In this document: piece by piece, positions 1 to 6,413 of the stretch
Numbering within the stretch: position 1 is the stretch's first letter
Layout: every line of letters begins with the position of its first letter
Source: Candidatus Omnitrophota bacterium
Lineage (GTDB): Bacteria > Omnitrophota > Gorgyraeia > Duberdicusellales > 4484-171
Length of the DNA stretch: 7,184 bases
Direction of reading: 5' to 3'
Assembly: GCA_003644405.1 (NCBI GenBank)
Contig: QNCE01000065.1
Span: 1-7,184 of the forward strand
Position numbers and translations under genes: made by a program
The notes under the pieces: generated by a model
The model's database searches: none
The model's input: only the letters and a program-made list of their open reading frames with translations
Told to the model about the DNA's origin: nothing

Positions 1-1
1 A

Positions 2-1150
2 GGAAAGAAATTCGATGTCATTCTTCTTAATACCCCTGTACCTCTTACTCTCTATTTAAATAGATTTTATACTTGGGAATTCTTTAAGAGAATTAAGTCT
101 CTTCTTAATCCTGGAGGAGTATTTTCTTTTTCTTTGCCATCCAAAGAAAGTTATCTTTCTAAGGAATTAAGAGATTTACAGGGATGTCTATATCACACTT
201 TGAAGAAGGTATTTTCCAATATCATTATAATTCCTGGTGAAGAAGCAAGATTTATAGTTAGTGATTCTCCTCTGATAGATTCTCCTGAGACGCTATCATC
301 CCGTTTTAAAAAGATGAATATCTCTACTCAATACTTTAATGAGTACTATGTCTTTAGTAGATTGATTCCTTGGCACTTAAATTATATAAAGGATATATTA
401 ACTCATCATAAGCAGGTAAAAATAAATTATGATTTTGAGCCAGTTGCCTACTTTTATGGGATAAGTTATTTTACTTCTCATTTCGGATCTTGGTGGGATA
501 AATTATTTTCTTCTTTATCAAAGATAAATCTCTCTTTCTATTTGATTTTTTGGTCAGTCTTAATGTTTGTATTTTATTTTTTTAGAAGAAATTGGTTGTT
601 TGCTTTAGCTATGTTCAATATAGGGTTTACAGGGCTTTCAAGTGTATTTATCTTTATAGTGGGGTTTCAGATAATTTATGGTTATGTTTACCATAAAGTA
701 GGATTAATCACTGCATTATTTATGTTAGGATTAGCCTTAGGGGCTAATTTCTTTTCTTTTCTTAAGAAAGAAAAGGTAGTTTCTGCTTCCTTAGTGAGTA
801 TATGTTTTGTTTGTGGAGTTTTTTTTGTATTTACCCCTTTAATTTTAAAGTTTTTCTTCCGGTTCAATTCTTTAAGTTATCAGTTTTTTTTCTTTATTTT
901 TCCTTTCTTTTTCGGTTTATTAGGGGGCTCTTTCTTTTCCTTAGTGAATCAAATATATTCTAAGAATAGAGAACCGTATTCTAGAGCAGGCATTCTTTAT
1001 GGTTTAGATTTAGCAGGGGGTTCTTTAGGTGGGATAAGTATCTCTGTAGTTTTTTTTCCTTTGTATGGTATAATTAAATCCTGTAATTTTATAGGGTTTT
1101 TGCTAATTGCCACAGCAATTTTTTTATTTTTGGCTTTAAAATCTAAATAG
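2..1150 (+). CDS. Spermidine synthase-like membrane protein, C-terminal part (5' end outside window)
   Basis: The frame is open from base 2 to the stop at 1148-1150 (382 residues visible), so the TTG at 134 is an internal Leu codon and not the start. Residues 1-90 look like the end of an aminopropyltransferase/SAM-methyltransferase fold: FDVILLN, NRFYTWEFF, LLNPGGVFSFSLP. From about residue 174 onward there are about seven hydrophobic segments rich in Phe, ending with a G-x-L-Y-G-x-D-L-A-G-G-x-L-G-G segment (about residues 330-344), as in bacterial fused MFS/spermidine-synthase proteins. In classic SpeE the equivalent of LLNTPVP has two acidic residues (DxxD pattern); here they are Asn10 and Val13, so true polyamine synthesis is doubtful. 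The stop overlaps the start of the radical SAM gene by one base, which suggests co-translation. The substrate is unknown. The family call is good; the function is not established. Confidence 0.8.
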   Translation, partial: GKKFDVILLNTPVPLTLYLNRFYTWEFFKRIKSLLNPGGVFSFSLPSKESYLSKELRDLQGCLYHTLKKVFSNIIIIPGEEARFIVSDSPLIDSPETLSSRFKKMNISTQYFNEYYVFSRLIPWHLNYIKDILTHHKQVKINYDFEPVAYFYGISYFTSHFGSWWDKLFSSLSKINLSFYLIFWSVLMFVFYFFRRNWLFALAMFNIGFTGLSSVFIFIVGFQIIYGYVYHKVGLITALFMLGLALGANFFSFLKKEKVVSASLVSICFVCGVFFVFTPLILKFFFRFNSLSYQFFFFIFPFFFGLLGGSFFSLVNQIYSKNREPYSRAGILYGLDLAGGSLGGISISVVFFPLYGIIKSCNFIGFLLIATAIFLFLALKSK

Positions 1151-2241
1151 TGAAGAAGAATTTTTTATTGATTTCTTTTTTCTTAATTGGGGCGGTTTTA
1201 ATTTTTTCTAACGTATTTTCTCAGACCAAAAAAGCTTTATTTTGGGAAGAAAGAAGTAATGGAAGTGTGCAATGTCTTCTTTGCCCTAGAAAATGCCTTA
1301 TTTTACCTGGCCACAGAGGTTTCTGTAGAGTACGTATAAATAAAGGTGGCATTCTCTACACTCTTGCTTATAATAATCCCGTTGCCGTTGCCGTAGATCC
1401 CATTGAGAAAAAGCCTTTCTTTCATGTTCTTCCAGGTAGCAAAGCTTTATCTGTAGCATTTTCGGGATGCAATATGCGCTGTATTTTTTGCCAGAACTGG
1501 CATATCTCTCAGAGAGCTCCTGATGAAACAAAAAATTATTATCTAACCAGTAAGGATTTAATAAAATTAGCAAAAAAATACAATTGCCCCTCAATCGTTT
1601 TTACTTATACAGAACCCACAATATCCTATGAATTTATGCTTGAGACCGCAAAATTAGCCAAAGAAGAAGGCCTTTTTGTGGGAATGCATACTTGTGGATA
1701 TATAAATAAAAAACCCTTAGAGGAACTTTTAAAATATATGGATTTTGTCAATGTAGATTTAAAAGCCTTTTCTGAGGAGCTTTACAATAAAATTGGTTAT
1801 GGTGCCCATCTTTCGCCAATTTTAGAAACGCTTAAAACAATAAAAAAAGCAGGTGTGCATCTTGAGATAACCAATCTGATCATTCCTACACTTAATGATT
1901 CTCCTCACCTGATAAAGAAGATGTGTATCTGGATTAAAGAAAATTTGGGGGATGATGTTCCTTTACATTTTACTCGTTTCTATCCTATGTTTAAGTTAAA
2001 AAATTTACCTCCTACACCTATTACTACTTTGAAAAATGCTTATCAAATTGCTAAAAAAGTAGGTTTAAAATATGTCTATATTGGAAATGTGCCAGGAATA
2101 AAAGAGGAATCAACATACTGTCCTAAATGTGGTAAAATAATCATTCATCGTGTGGGTTATTCTATTCTAGAAAATAATATTACTAAAGAAGGAAGATGTA
2201 AATTCTGTGGAGAGAAGATAGAAGGTATTTGGCATAAATGA
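1150..2241 (+). CDS. amrS: AmmeMemoRadiSam system radical SAM enzyme, with N-terminal Sec-like leader
   Basis: This 363-residue radical SAM protein is related to pyruvate formate-lyase activating enzymes. The SAM/4Fe-4S motif is C107-x3-C111-x2-C114 (SGCNMRCIFC). An N-terminal Cys group precedes it (C42, C45, C49, C59; CLLCPRKC), YTEP lies at 153-156, and a C-terminal pair of CxxC motifs (C324/C327, C350/C353) looks like a metal-binding knuckle. This order is typical of AmrS, whose usual partners are AMMECR1- and MEMO-type proteins; neither is in the window. The reaction is unknown. The GTG start at 1150 overlaps the upstream TAG (TAGTG) and no Shine-Dalgarno is seen, so translational coupling is likely. 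Residues 1-24 are oddly like a signal peptide: KK, a long hydrophobic core, then VFS before Gln25. The only near alternative start is TTG at residue 7, still inside this leader, so it is not easily explained as a misplaced start. Confidence 0.92.
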   Translation: MKKNFLLISFFLIGAVLIFSNVFSQTKKALFWEERSNGSVQCLLCPRKCLILPGHRGFCRVRINKGGILYTLAYNNPVAVAVDPIEKKPFFHVLPGSKALSVAFSGCNMRCIFCQNWHISQRAPDETKNYYLTSKDLIKLAKKYNCPSIVFTYTEPTISYEFMLETAKLAKEEGLFVGMHTCGYINKKPLEELLKYMDFVNVDLKAFSEELYNKIGYGAHLSPILETLKTIKKAGVHLEITNLIIPTLNDSPHLIKKMCIWIKENLGDDVPLHFTRFYPMFKLKNLPPTPITTLKNAYQIAKKVGLKYVYIGNVPGIKEESTYCPKCGKIIIHRVGYSILENNITKEGRCKFCGEKIEGIWHK

Positions 2242-2251
2242 TTTTTAAGAG

Positions 2252-3325
2252 ATGAAAAAAAATATTCTGGAAGGGCTTTTAAAATACTTTTTAGATAGGC
2301 ATCTTAGTCTAAAATTTGATATCTGTACATGTGAGAAGTGTAAGGAAGCAATGTTGAGTTATCTTGTAGATAAGTTCGTTCCTGTCTATGCTGAGGATGA
2401 CAGTCCTTCTTACCAAGAACTTGAGAAAGGATTGATAAAGAAGTATTCTAAAGAGATATTTGGTGCGATTAATGAAGCAATAGAGAAGATAAGTAAAAAT
2501 CCTCCTCATCCTTCCAAGCATGATAGAGAAAAAGAGTTCAATAATCTTCTTGATAAGATAAAAGAAGACAGAGGAGTAGACTTTTCCCTATACCATCGAG
2601 GTATCTTAAAAAGAAGGATTGCTTTAAGAGTTTCAGCAACAAAATCAAAGTCTTATAGTGAATATCTTCATGTTTTAGCTAGCGATCCTAAAGAGTATGA
2701 GAAGTTATTTGAAGTCCTTACTATAAATGTTTCTGAGTTCTTTAGAGATTATTCTGTATGGATATCTATTGAAAGACTCTTGAGGGGGTTAATAGCTTCT
2801 CATAAAGATAAGGGCGTTTCTTTAAATTTGTGGAGCGCTGGTTGTGCTAAAGGAGAAGAAGCTTACTCTTTAGCAATAATTATGAAAGAAATAAATAAAG
2901 AAGGAATACCTTTTAGGATTTATGCTACCGATATAGATTTGGATTGTTTAAAAGAAGCAGAGGAAGGTGTTTATGATTATATACGAACTAAGAATGTAAA
3001 AAAAGAGTTTCTGGAGAAGTATTTTGTAATAAAAGGAGATAAATATTACATAAAACCAATAATAAAAGATGTGGTAGAGTTTCGCTATCTAGATTTGATA
3101 AGTTCTCCTTATCTTGAAAATATGGATATGATAACGTGTAGGAATGTTTTTATCTATTTTACCAAAGCATTACAGGAACGGATTGTAGATAAATTTTACC
3201 ATTCTCTTAAAGAAGGAGGGTATCTTGTAATTGGCAAATCGGAGACTTTGGTTTATGAGGCAAGAGTAGTTTTTAAAGAAATAGATATGTATAACCGTAT
3301 TTACCAGAAGATTGCTATCAAATAG
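2252..3325 (+). CDS. CheR-type SAM-dependent methyltransferase with N-terminal ComFB-like domain
   Basis: Residues 98-357 form a full CheR-type protein-glutamate O-methyltransferase: an N-terminal helical part (about 98-180, including LKRRIALRV and LTINVSEFFRD), SAM-binding LWSAGCAKGEEAYSLA (193-207), YATDID (224-229), a beta-subdomain (about 240-280), TCRNVFIYF (295-303) and EGGYLVIGKSETL (321-333). Residues 1-86 resemble ComFB (late competence protein) domains: C25-x-C27-x2-C30, then a hydrophobic helix to FVPVY, and AIEKISKNPPH at 76-86. The Asp that usually follows the Cys cluster in ComFB and the Asn before LPP are replaced (Ala33, Asp40). CheR normally methylates chemoreceptors, but no receptor, cheB or cheA lies here. 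ComFB proteins have been reported, as I recall, to bind cyclic dinucleotides, so the N-terminus may be a sensor; that is inference. The ATG lies 10 bases after the amrS stop with no good Shine-Dalgarno. The CheR call is firm, the ComFB call fairly firm, the target unknown. Confidence 0.88.
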   Translation: MKKNILEGLLKYFLDRHLSLKFDICTCEKCKEAMLSYLVDKFVPVYAEDDSPSYQELEKGLIKKYSKEIFGAINEAIEKISKNPPHPSKHDREKEFNNLLDKIKEDRGVDFSLYHRGILKRRIALRVSATKSKSYSEYLHVLASDPKEYEKLFEVLTINVSEFFRDYSVWISIERLLRGLIASHKDKGVSLNLWSAGCAKGEEAYSLAIIMKEINKEGIPFRIYATDIDLDCLKEAEEGVYDYIRTKNVKKEFLEKYFVIKGDKYYIKPIIKDVVEFRYLDLISSPYLENMDMITCRNVFIYFTKALQERIVDKFYHSLKEGGYLVIGKSETLVYEARVVFKEIDMYNRIYQKIAIK

Positions 3326-3329
3326 AGGA

Positions 3330-3357
3330 TTGACATTATTCTATCCTTTGGTATAGT
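3330..3357 (+). promoter_or_regulatory. Sigma-70-type promoter upstream of lptC-lptA
   Basis: A perfect -35 box TTGACA (3330-3335) is followed after 16 bases by TATAGT (3352-3357), a 5-of-6 match to TATAAT. It is preceded by TGG, giving an extended -10 (TGn). It sits in the only sizeable gap of the window, between the CheR-like gene and the Lpt genes. The -10 ends only three bases before the ATG at 3361, so the expected transcription start falls on or just inside the start codon. Either the message is leaderless or the ATG is served by read-through transcripts. The assignment rests on sequence match alone. Confidence 0.65.
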
Positions 3358-3360
3358 GTT

Positions 3361-4161
3361 ATGGTTTTAAAGAGTATTGTTTTTTTGCTTTTATTTTCCT
3401 TATTAGGAGGAGAGGGATTTGTTTTTTCACAACAGACAATTAAAGGATTTTATCTTTCTAATTTTCAAAGTAATGGCACAAAAGATTGGGAGTTAAAAGG
3501 GAGAGAAGCAAAAGTGTATCAAAACTTAGTAGAGATTTTTGATATGGAAGCAAAATACTTTCGTAAGGATAGAATGATTGATATAAAGGCTGATAAGGGA
3601 AAATTAAATAGAGAAAGGATGCGTACTTACCTTGAGGATAATGTCAAAATAAGAAGCAGTGATGGACTTTCTCTTTTTACTAACAGCTTGATTTGGTTAA
3701 AAAACGCAAATCTTATAAATACCCAAGATAAAGTAGTCTTAACTAAGGGGACAATGACGATAGAGGCCCAGGGAATGCAGGCTAACACATCTTTAGAGAA
3801 AGTAGATTTTAAAAAAGACGTGAAGATTAAATTTTCTAAAGAAGATGCGCCTCAGATGATCACTATAGATTGTAAAGGGCCATTGGAGATTAACTACAAA
3901 AAAGGGGAAGCGATATTTAAGAGTCAAGTAATAGTGGAATCCGAGGAAGGTAAGATGATTGCTGACCGAGCAATAGTGTACTTTACTAAAGATAGTAAAA
4001 GTATAGAGAGAATTGTTGCTGAGGGGAATGTGAAAATATATAGAGGCGCTAATGTCACTTTTGCCCAAAAAGCTACTTACTTAAATGAAGAGAAAAAGAT
4101 AATTCTTGAGGGAAGACCCCGACTGATTCTTTTTCCTCAAAAAGTTTCTAGCAAAGACTAA
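3361..4161 (+). CDS. lptC: LPS export protein: LptC domain fused to LptA/OstA-like domain
   Basis: The 266-residue protein begins with a hydrophobic leader (residues 1-23, ending VFS before Gln24) that would act as a signal peptide or inner-membrane anchor, as in LptC. Residues about 25-158 match the LptC pattern: IKGFYLSNFQSNGTKDWELKGREAKVY style start, LEDNVKIRSSDGLSLFTNSLIW, and repeated beta-strand units. Residues about 165-262 form a second beta-jellyroll unit of LptA/OstA type: CKGPLEINY, QVIVESEEGKMIADRAIVYF, IVAEGNVKIYRGA, ILEGRPRLILF. E. coli has separate LptC (191 aa) and LptA (185 aa); here one chain probably provides part of the periplasmic bridge that moves LPS from the LptB2FG extractor to the outer membrane. 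lptB follows 8 bases later, which supports the call. No Shine-Dalgarno precedes the ATG, and an in-frame stop at 3331 leaves no upstream alternative start. A separate lptA elsewhere cannot be excluded. Confidence 0.88.
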   Translation: MVLKSIVFLLLFSLLGGEGFVFSQQTIKGFYLSNFQSNGTKDWELKGREAKVYQNLVEIFDMEAKYFRKDRMIDIKADKGKLNRERMRTYLEDNVKIRSSDGLSLFTNSLIWLKNANLINTQDKVVLTKGTMTIEAQGMQANTSLEKVDFKKDVKIKFSKEDAPQMITIDCKGPLEINYKKGEAIFKSQVIVESEEGKMIADRAIVYFTKDSKSIERIVAEGNVKIYRGANVTFAQKATYLNEEKKIILEGRPRLILFPQKVSSKD

Positions 4162-4169
4162 TTTCTTCT

Positions 4170-4892
4170 ATGAAGATTTTAGAAGTTCAGAATTTAACTA
4201 AATCTTATAATGGAAGAAAGGTAGTAAACGGAATATCTCTAAATGTTAGGAGGGCCGAAGTAGTAGGTCTTCTTGGGCCGAACGGTGCTGGTAAGACTAC
4301 CTCTTTTTATATGATTGTAGGCGTAACTTTTCCTGACGAAGGAAAAATTCTTTTTGATAATCGGGATATTACTTACTTGCCTATTCATAAGAGAGCAAAG
4401 TTTGGAATAGGTTATCTATCTCAAGAGCCTTCGGTATTTAGAGGGCTTACTGTAGAAGAAAACATTATGGCAGTTTTAGAGACTTTACCTCTCTCTCGTA
4501 AGGAAAGAGAGGCTAGATTAGAGACTCTCCTGAGAGAGTTAAAGATAGAAAAACTGAGAAAAAGCAAAGCTTACACTTTAAGTGGTGGAGAGATGCGCCG
4601 GTTAGAAATTACACGTAGTTTAGTTACTAATCCTTCCTTTCTTCTTTTGGATGAGCCATTTTCCGGTATTGATCCTATTGTAGTAAATGAAGCTAAGGAG
4701 ATTGTTAAAGAGCTTAAAAACAAGGGAATTGGTATTCTTCTTACAGATCATAATGTAAGGGAGACACTTTCTATTGTAGATAGGGCTTATCTTATCTATG
4801 AAGGGAGAATTTTAATTTCAGGATCATCAAAAGTTCTTATAGATGACCCTAGGGCTAGAGAGATATATTTAGGAAAAGATTTTCAAATGTAA
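4170..4892 (+). CDS. lptB: LPS export ABC transporter ATP-binding protein LptB
   Basis: This 240-residue cytoplasmic ATPase is the usual length for LptB. Walker A is GPNGAGKTT (36-44), the Q-loop Gln is at 85 (YLSQEPSVFRGLTVEENI, typical of LptB), the ABC signature is LSGGE (137-141), Walker B is LLLDEP (158-163) followed by FSGIDP, and the switch His is H194 in LLTDHNVRE. All catalytic elements are intact. LptB works as a dimer with the membrane proteins LptF and LptG, which are not in the window, to pull LPS from the inner membrane onto LptC. The gene starts 8 bases after the lptC-lptA stop, without a recognisable Shine-Dalgarno, so translation is probably coupled. In Proteobacteria rpoN often follows lptB; here trigger factor does. 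A branched-chain amino acid ABC ATPase (LivF/LivG type) is the nearest alternative, but the lptC context rules against it. Confidence 0.95.
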   Translation: MKILEVQNLTKSYNGRKVVNGISLNVRRAEVVGLLGPNGAGKTTSFYMIVGVTFPDEGKILFDNRDITYLPIHKRAKFGIGYLSQEPSVFRGLTVEENIMAVLETLPLSRKEREARLETLLRELKIEKLRKSKAYTLSGGEMRRLEITRSLVTNPSFLLLDEPFSGIDPIVVNEAKEIVKELKNKGIGILLTDHNVRETLSIVDRAYLIYEGRILISGSSKVLIDDPRAREIYLGKDFQM

Positions 4893-5782
4893 TGAAAGTA
4901 GAAGTTAAGAAGTTAGATAATCTAAAAAGAGTTATAAGGGTTCAAGTAGAGGGAGAGGATTTTAAGAAAGATAAATCCCAACTCTACCGAAGCCTTGCTA
5001 AGGATTTAAAGGTTCCTGGATTTAGAGCAGGTATTGCTCCTTTAGAAATATTAGAAAAATATCATGGCAAGCTTTTACGAGAAGAATTTATAAAATGGGC
5101 TATCCCTAACTATTATGAAAAAGCAGTTAAAGAGGCAAATATTTCTCCAGTGGTTTTACCGAGGATTTACGATGTAGAGTTAACTGATAAAAAATTTGCC
5201 TTTTCTGCAGAATTAGAAGTAAAGCCTCAAGTCTCTTTAGAAGAGAGTATCTATAAGGGAATAAAAGTAAAAGATAAACCAGTAGATGTTAAAGAACAGG
5301 AGTGGAAAAAACTTGTGGAAAATTTAAAAGAGCAAGTAAAAAGGTTTACCAAAAAAGATTTCTCAGATTCAGAAATTGCTAAATGGAGTGGCTATCCTAA
5401 CTACGAGGTTTTCCAGGAAGCTCTTATCTGTGAAATTAAAGGAGTTAAATTAAGGCAGCGACGTTTGGATATAGAATCTCAAATAGTAAACACTCTTCTT
5501 AAAAGAGTAAAAATTACAGTTCCTAAGCGGGCAGCAGAAGAACATCGGAATAAACTCCTGGAGGAAGAGATTTATAAGTTGAAGGTAAAGGGGATTTCTG
5601 AAGAAGATATTAGGAAGTATAAAAAAGATTTAGAGGAGAAGCTAACTTATCAAGCCCAAGAGCAGATGAAACTTTACTATATCTTAGAAGCTATTGCTAT
5701 TAAAGAGAATTTAGATGTAACTCCCAATAATCTTTATGAAGTAGTTATGGGTTATATTTTAAGCCTTACTGAGTTTATCTAA
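4892..5782 (+). CDS. tig: Trigger factor-like chaperone lacking the PPIase domain
   Basis: Trigger factor is a ribosome-bound chaperone that meets nascent chains. This copy has 296 residues against about 430 in E. coli. Residues 1-112 are the N-terminal ribosome-binding domain, with the signature loop VPGFRAGIAP at 41-50. Residues about 113-150 are the linker, which runs straight into the C-terminal substrate-binding helices (about 155-296: FSDSEIAKWSGY, then LLKRVKITVPKRAAEEH). The FKBP-type PPIase domain normally between them is absent. In the usual GFRxGKxP motif the second Lys is Ile48 and x is Ala46, so positive charge at the ribosome contact is reduced. There is no frameshift or stop, so this looks like a family variant and not a decayed gene. 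The start overlaps the lptB stop (TAATG), suggesting coupling; clpP follows 13 bases after the stop. SurA-like chaperones were considered, but there is no signal peptide and the motif fits trigger factor. Confidence 0.85.
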   Translation: MKVEVKKLDNLKRVIRVQVEGEDFKKDKSQLYRSLAKDLKVPGFRAGIAPLEILEKYHGKLLREEFIKWAIPNYYEKAVKEANISPVVLPRIYDVELTDKKFAFSAELEVKPQVSLEESIYKGIKVKDKPVDVKEQEWKKLVENLKEQVKRFTKKDFSDSEIAKWSGYPNYEVFQEALICEIKGVKLRQRRLDIESQIVNTLLKRVKITVPKRAAEEHRNKLLEEEIYKLKVKGISEEDIRKYKKDLEEKLTYQAQEQMKLYYILEAIAIKENLDVTPNNLYEVVMGYILSLTEFI

Positions 5783-5791
5783 AGAGGGGGG
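5783..5791 (+). promoter_or_regulatory. Ribosome binding site of clpP
   Basis: A purine-rich AGAGGGGGG lies immediately after the tig stop, four bases before the ATG at 5796 (counting from the last G; the core GAGGGG is further upstream). It is one of only two clear Shine-Dalgarno sequences in the window and fixes the clpP start, which also matches the usual N-terminus of the mature protease. Confidence 0.75.
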
Positions 5792-5795
5792 AAGA

Positions 5796-6398
5796 ATGAA
5801 AAATCAAATGTACATTCCTATGGTAGTTGAGCAAACTGGGAGATTTGAACGTGCTTACGATATATACTCTCGTTTGCTTAAAGATAGGATAATTTTCATT
5901 GGCACTCCTATTGACGATAACGTAGCTAACATTGTAATTGCTCAGATGTTGTTTTTACAGATGGAGGATGTCACTAAAGATATCAATATCTATATTAACA
6001 CACCGGGAGGAGCAATTACTGCTGGTTTAGCTATTTATGATACTATTCAGTTTGTAAGATGTGATGTTGCTACTTATTGTGTAGGACAGGCGGCAAGTTT
6101 AGGTGCTTTACTTTTAGCTAGTGGGACTAAAGGTAAACGTTTTGCCCTCCCTAACTCACGGATAATGATTCATCAGCCGTGGGGAGGAGTACAGGGTTCT
6201 GCAGAAGATATTTCTCGTCAGACAAAAGAAATTTTGAGACTAAGAGAAAAAGTAAATGAGCTTTTAAGTAAACATACTTCCAAACCAGTAGAGAAAGTAA
6301 GAGAAGATACCGACAGAGATTTTTTCATGAGTGCTCAAGAGGCAAAAGAATACGGGATTGTAGATGAGGTAATTGTCTCTCAGAAAGAGAAGAGTTAG
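5796..6398 (+). CDS. clpP: ATP-dependent Clp protease proteolytic subunit ClpP
   Basis: This is a 200-residue serine peptidase of normal length that forms the double-heptamer chamber fed by AAA+ unfoldases (ClpX, ClpA or ClpC). The N-terminus (YIPMVVEQTGRFERAYDIYSRL style) is classic ClpP with almost no propeptide. The catalytic triad is intact: Ser101 in GQAASLGALLL, His126 in MIHQPWGG and Asp175 in DTDRDFFMSA. The spacings (25 and 49 residues) equal those of E. coli ClpP. The oxyanion-region INTPGGAITAG is at 67-77 and the C-terminal EAKEYGIVDEVI is conserved. It follows trigger factor, as in many bacteria, but clpX, which usually comes next, is replaced by an aminotransferase gene, so its unfoldase partner must be encoded elsewhere. 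A strong Shine-Dalgarno suggests efficient translation. Cytoplasmic. Confidence 0.98.
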   Translation: MKNQMYIPMVVEQTGRFERAYDIYSRLLKDRIIFIGTPIDDNVANIVIAQMLFLQMEDVTKDINIYINTPGGAITAGLAIYDTIQFVRCDVATYCVGQAASLGALLLASGTKGKRFALPNSRIMIHQPWGGVQGSAEDISRQTKEILRLREKVNELLSKHTSKPVEKVREDTDRDFFMSAQEAKEYGIVDEVIVSQKEKS

Positions 6399-6401
6399 AA
6401 A

Positions 6402-6407
6402 AGGAGG
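6402..6407 (+). promoter_or_regulatory. Ribosome binding site of the aminotransferase gene
   Basis: A consensus AGGAGG (part of AAAAGGAGG at 6399-6407) lies 6 bases before GTG at 6414, directly after the clpP stop. It decides the GTG start, which would otherwise be hard to choose; the protein then begins with KSKLLLTPCPSPVP, at the expected distance from the conserved family start. Confidence 0.85.
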
Positions 6408-6413
6408 CATAAG

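Noticed and set aside
134..136. TTG as the start of the first gene
   Set aside because: The same frame stays open to base 2 and the upstream residues continue the spermidine-synthase-like fold (FDVILLN, NRFYT, LNPGG), so the gene begins outside the window.
1298..1594. 98-codon open frame on the minus strand inside amrS
   Set aside because: It lies wholly opposite a strongly conserved radical SAM gene, shows no recognisable domain and is a shadow of that gene.
2309..2521. 70-codon open frame on the minus strand inside the CheR-like gene
   Set aside because: No domain, no initiation signal, and fully covered by a conserved gene on the other strand.
2252..3325. Evidence of a chemotaxis operon around the CheR-like gene
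   Set aside because: No receptor, CheA, CheW, CheB or CheY gene is present on either side; the neighbours are AmrS and LPS transport genes.
3324..3349. Possible hairpin AGAGGAT / ATCCTTT after the CheR-like gene, considered as a terminator
   Set aside because: The stem is only seven pairs with one G-U, the loop is 12 bases and no T run follows; it overlaps the promoter boxes, so a terminator call is not supported. A weak operator cannot be excluded.
3793..4068. 91-codon open frame on the minus strand inside lptC-lptA
   Set aside because: It has no recognisable family and overlaps the LptA-like coding region.
5740..5775. Possible promoter at the 3' end of tig ahead of clpP (TTATAT-like box)
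   Set aside because: The -10-like match is weak, no -35 lies at a proper distance, and AT-rich coding DNA gives many such matches.
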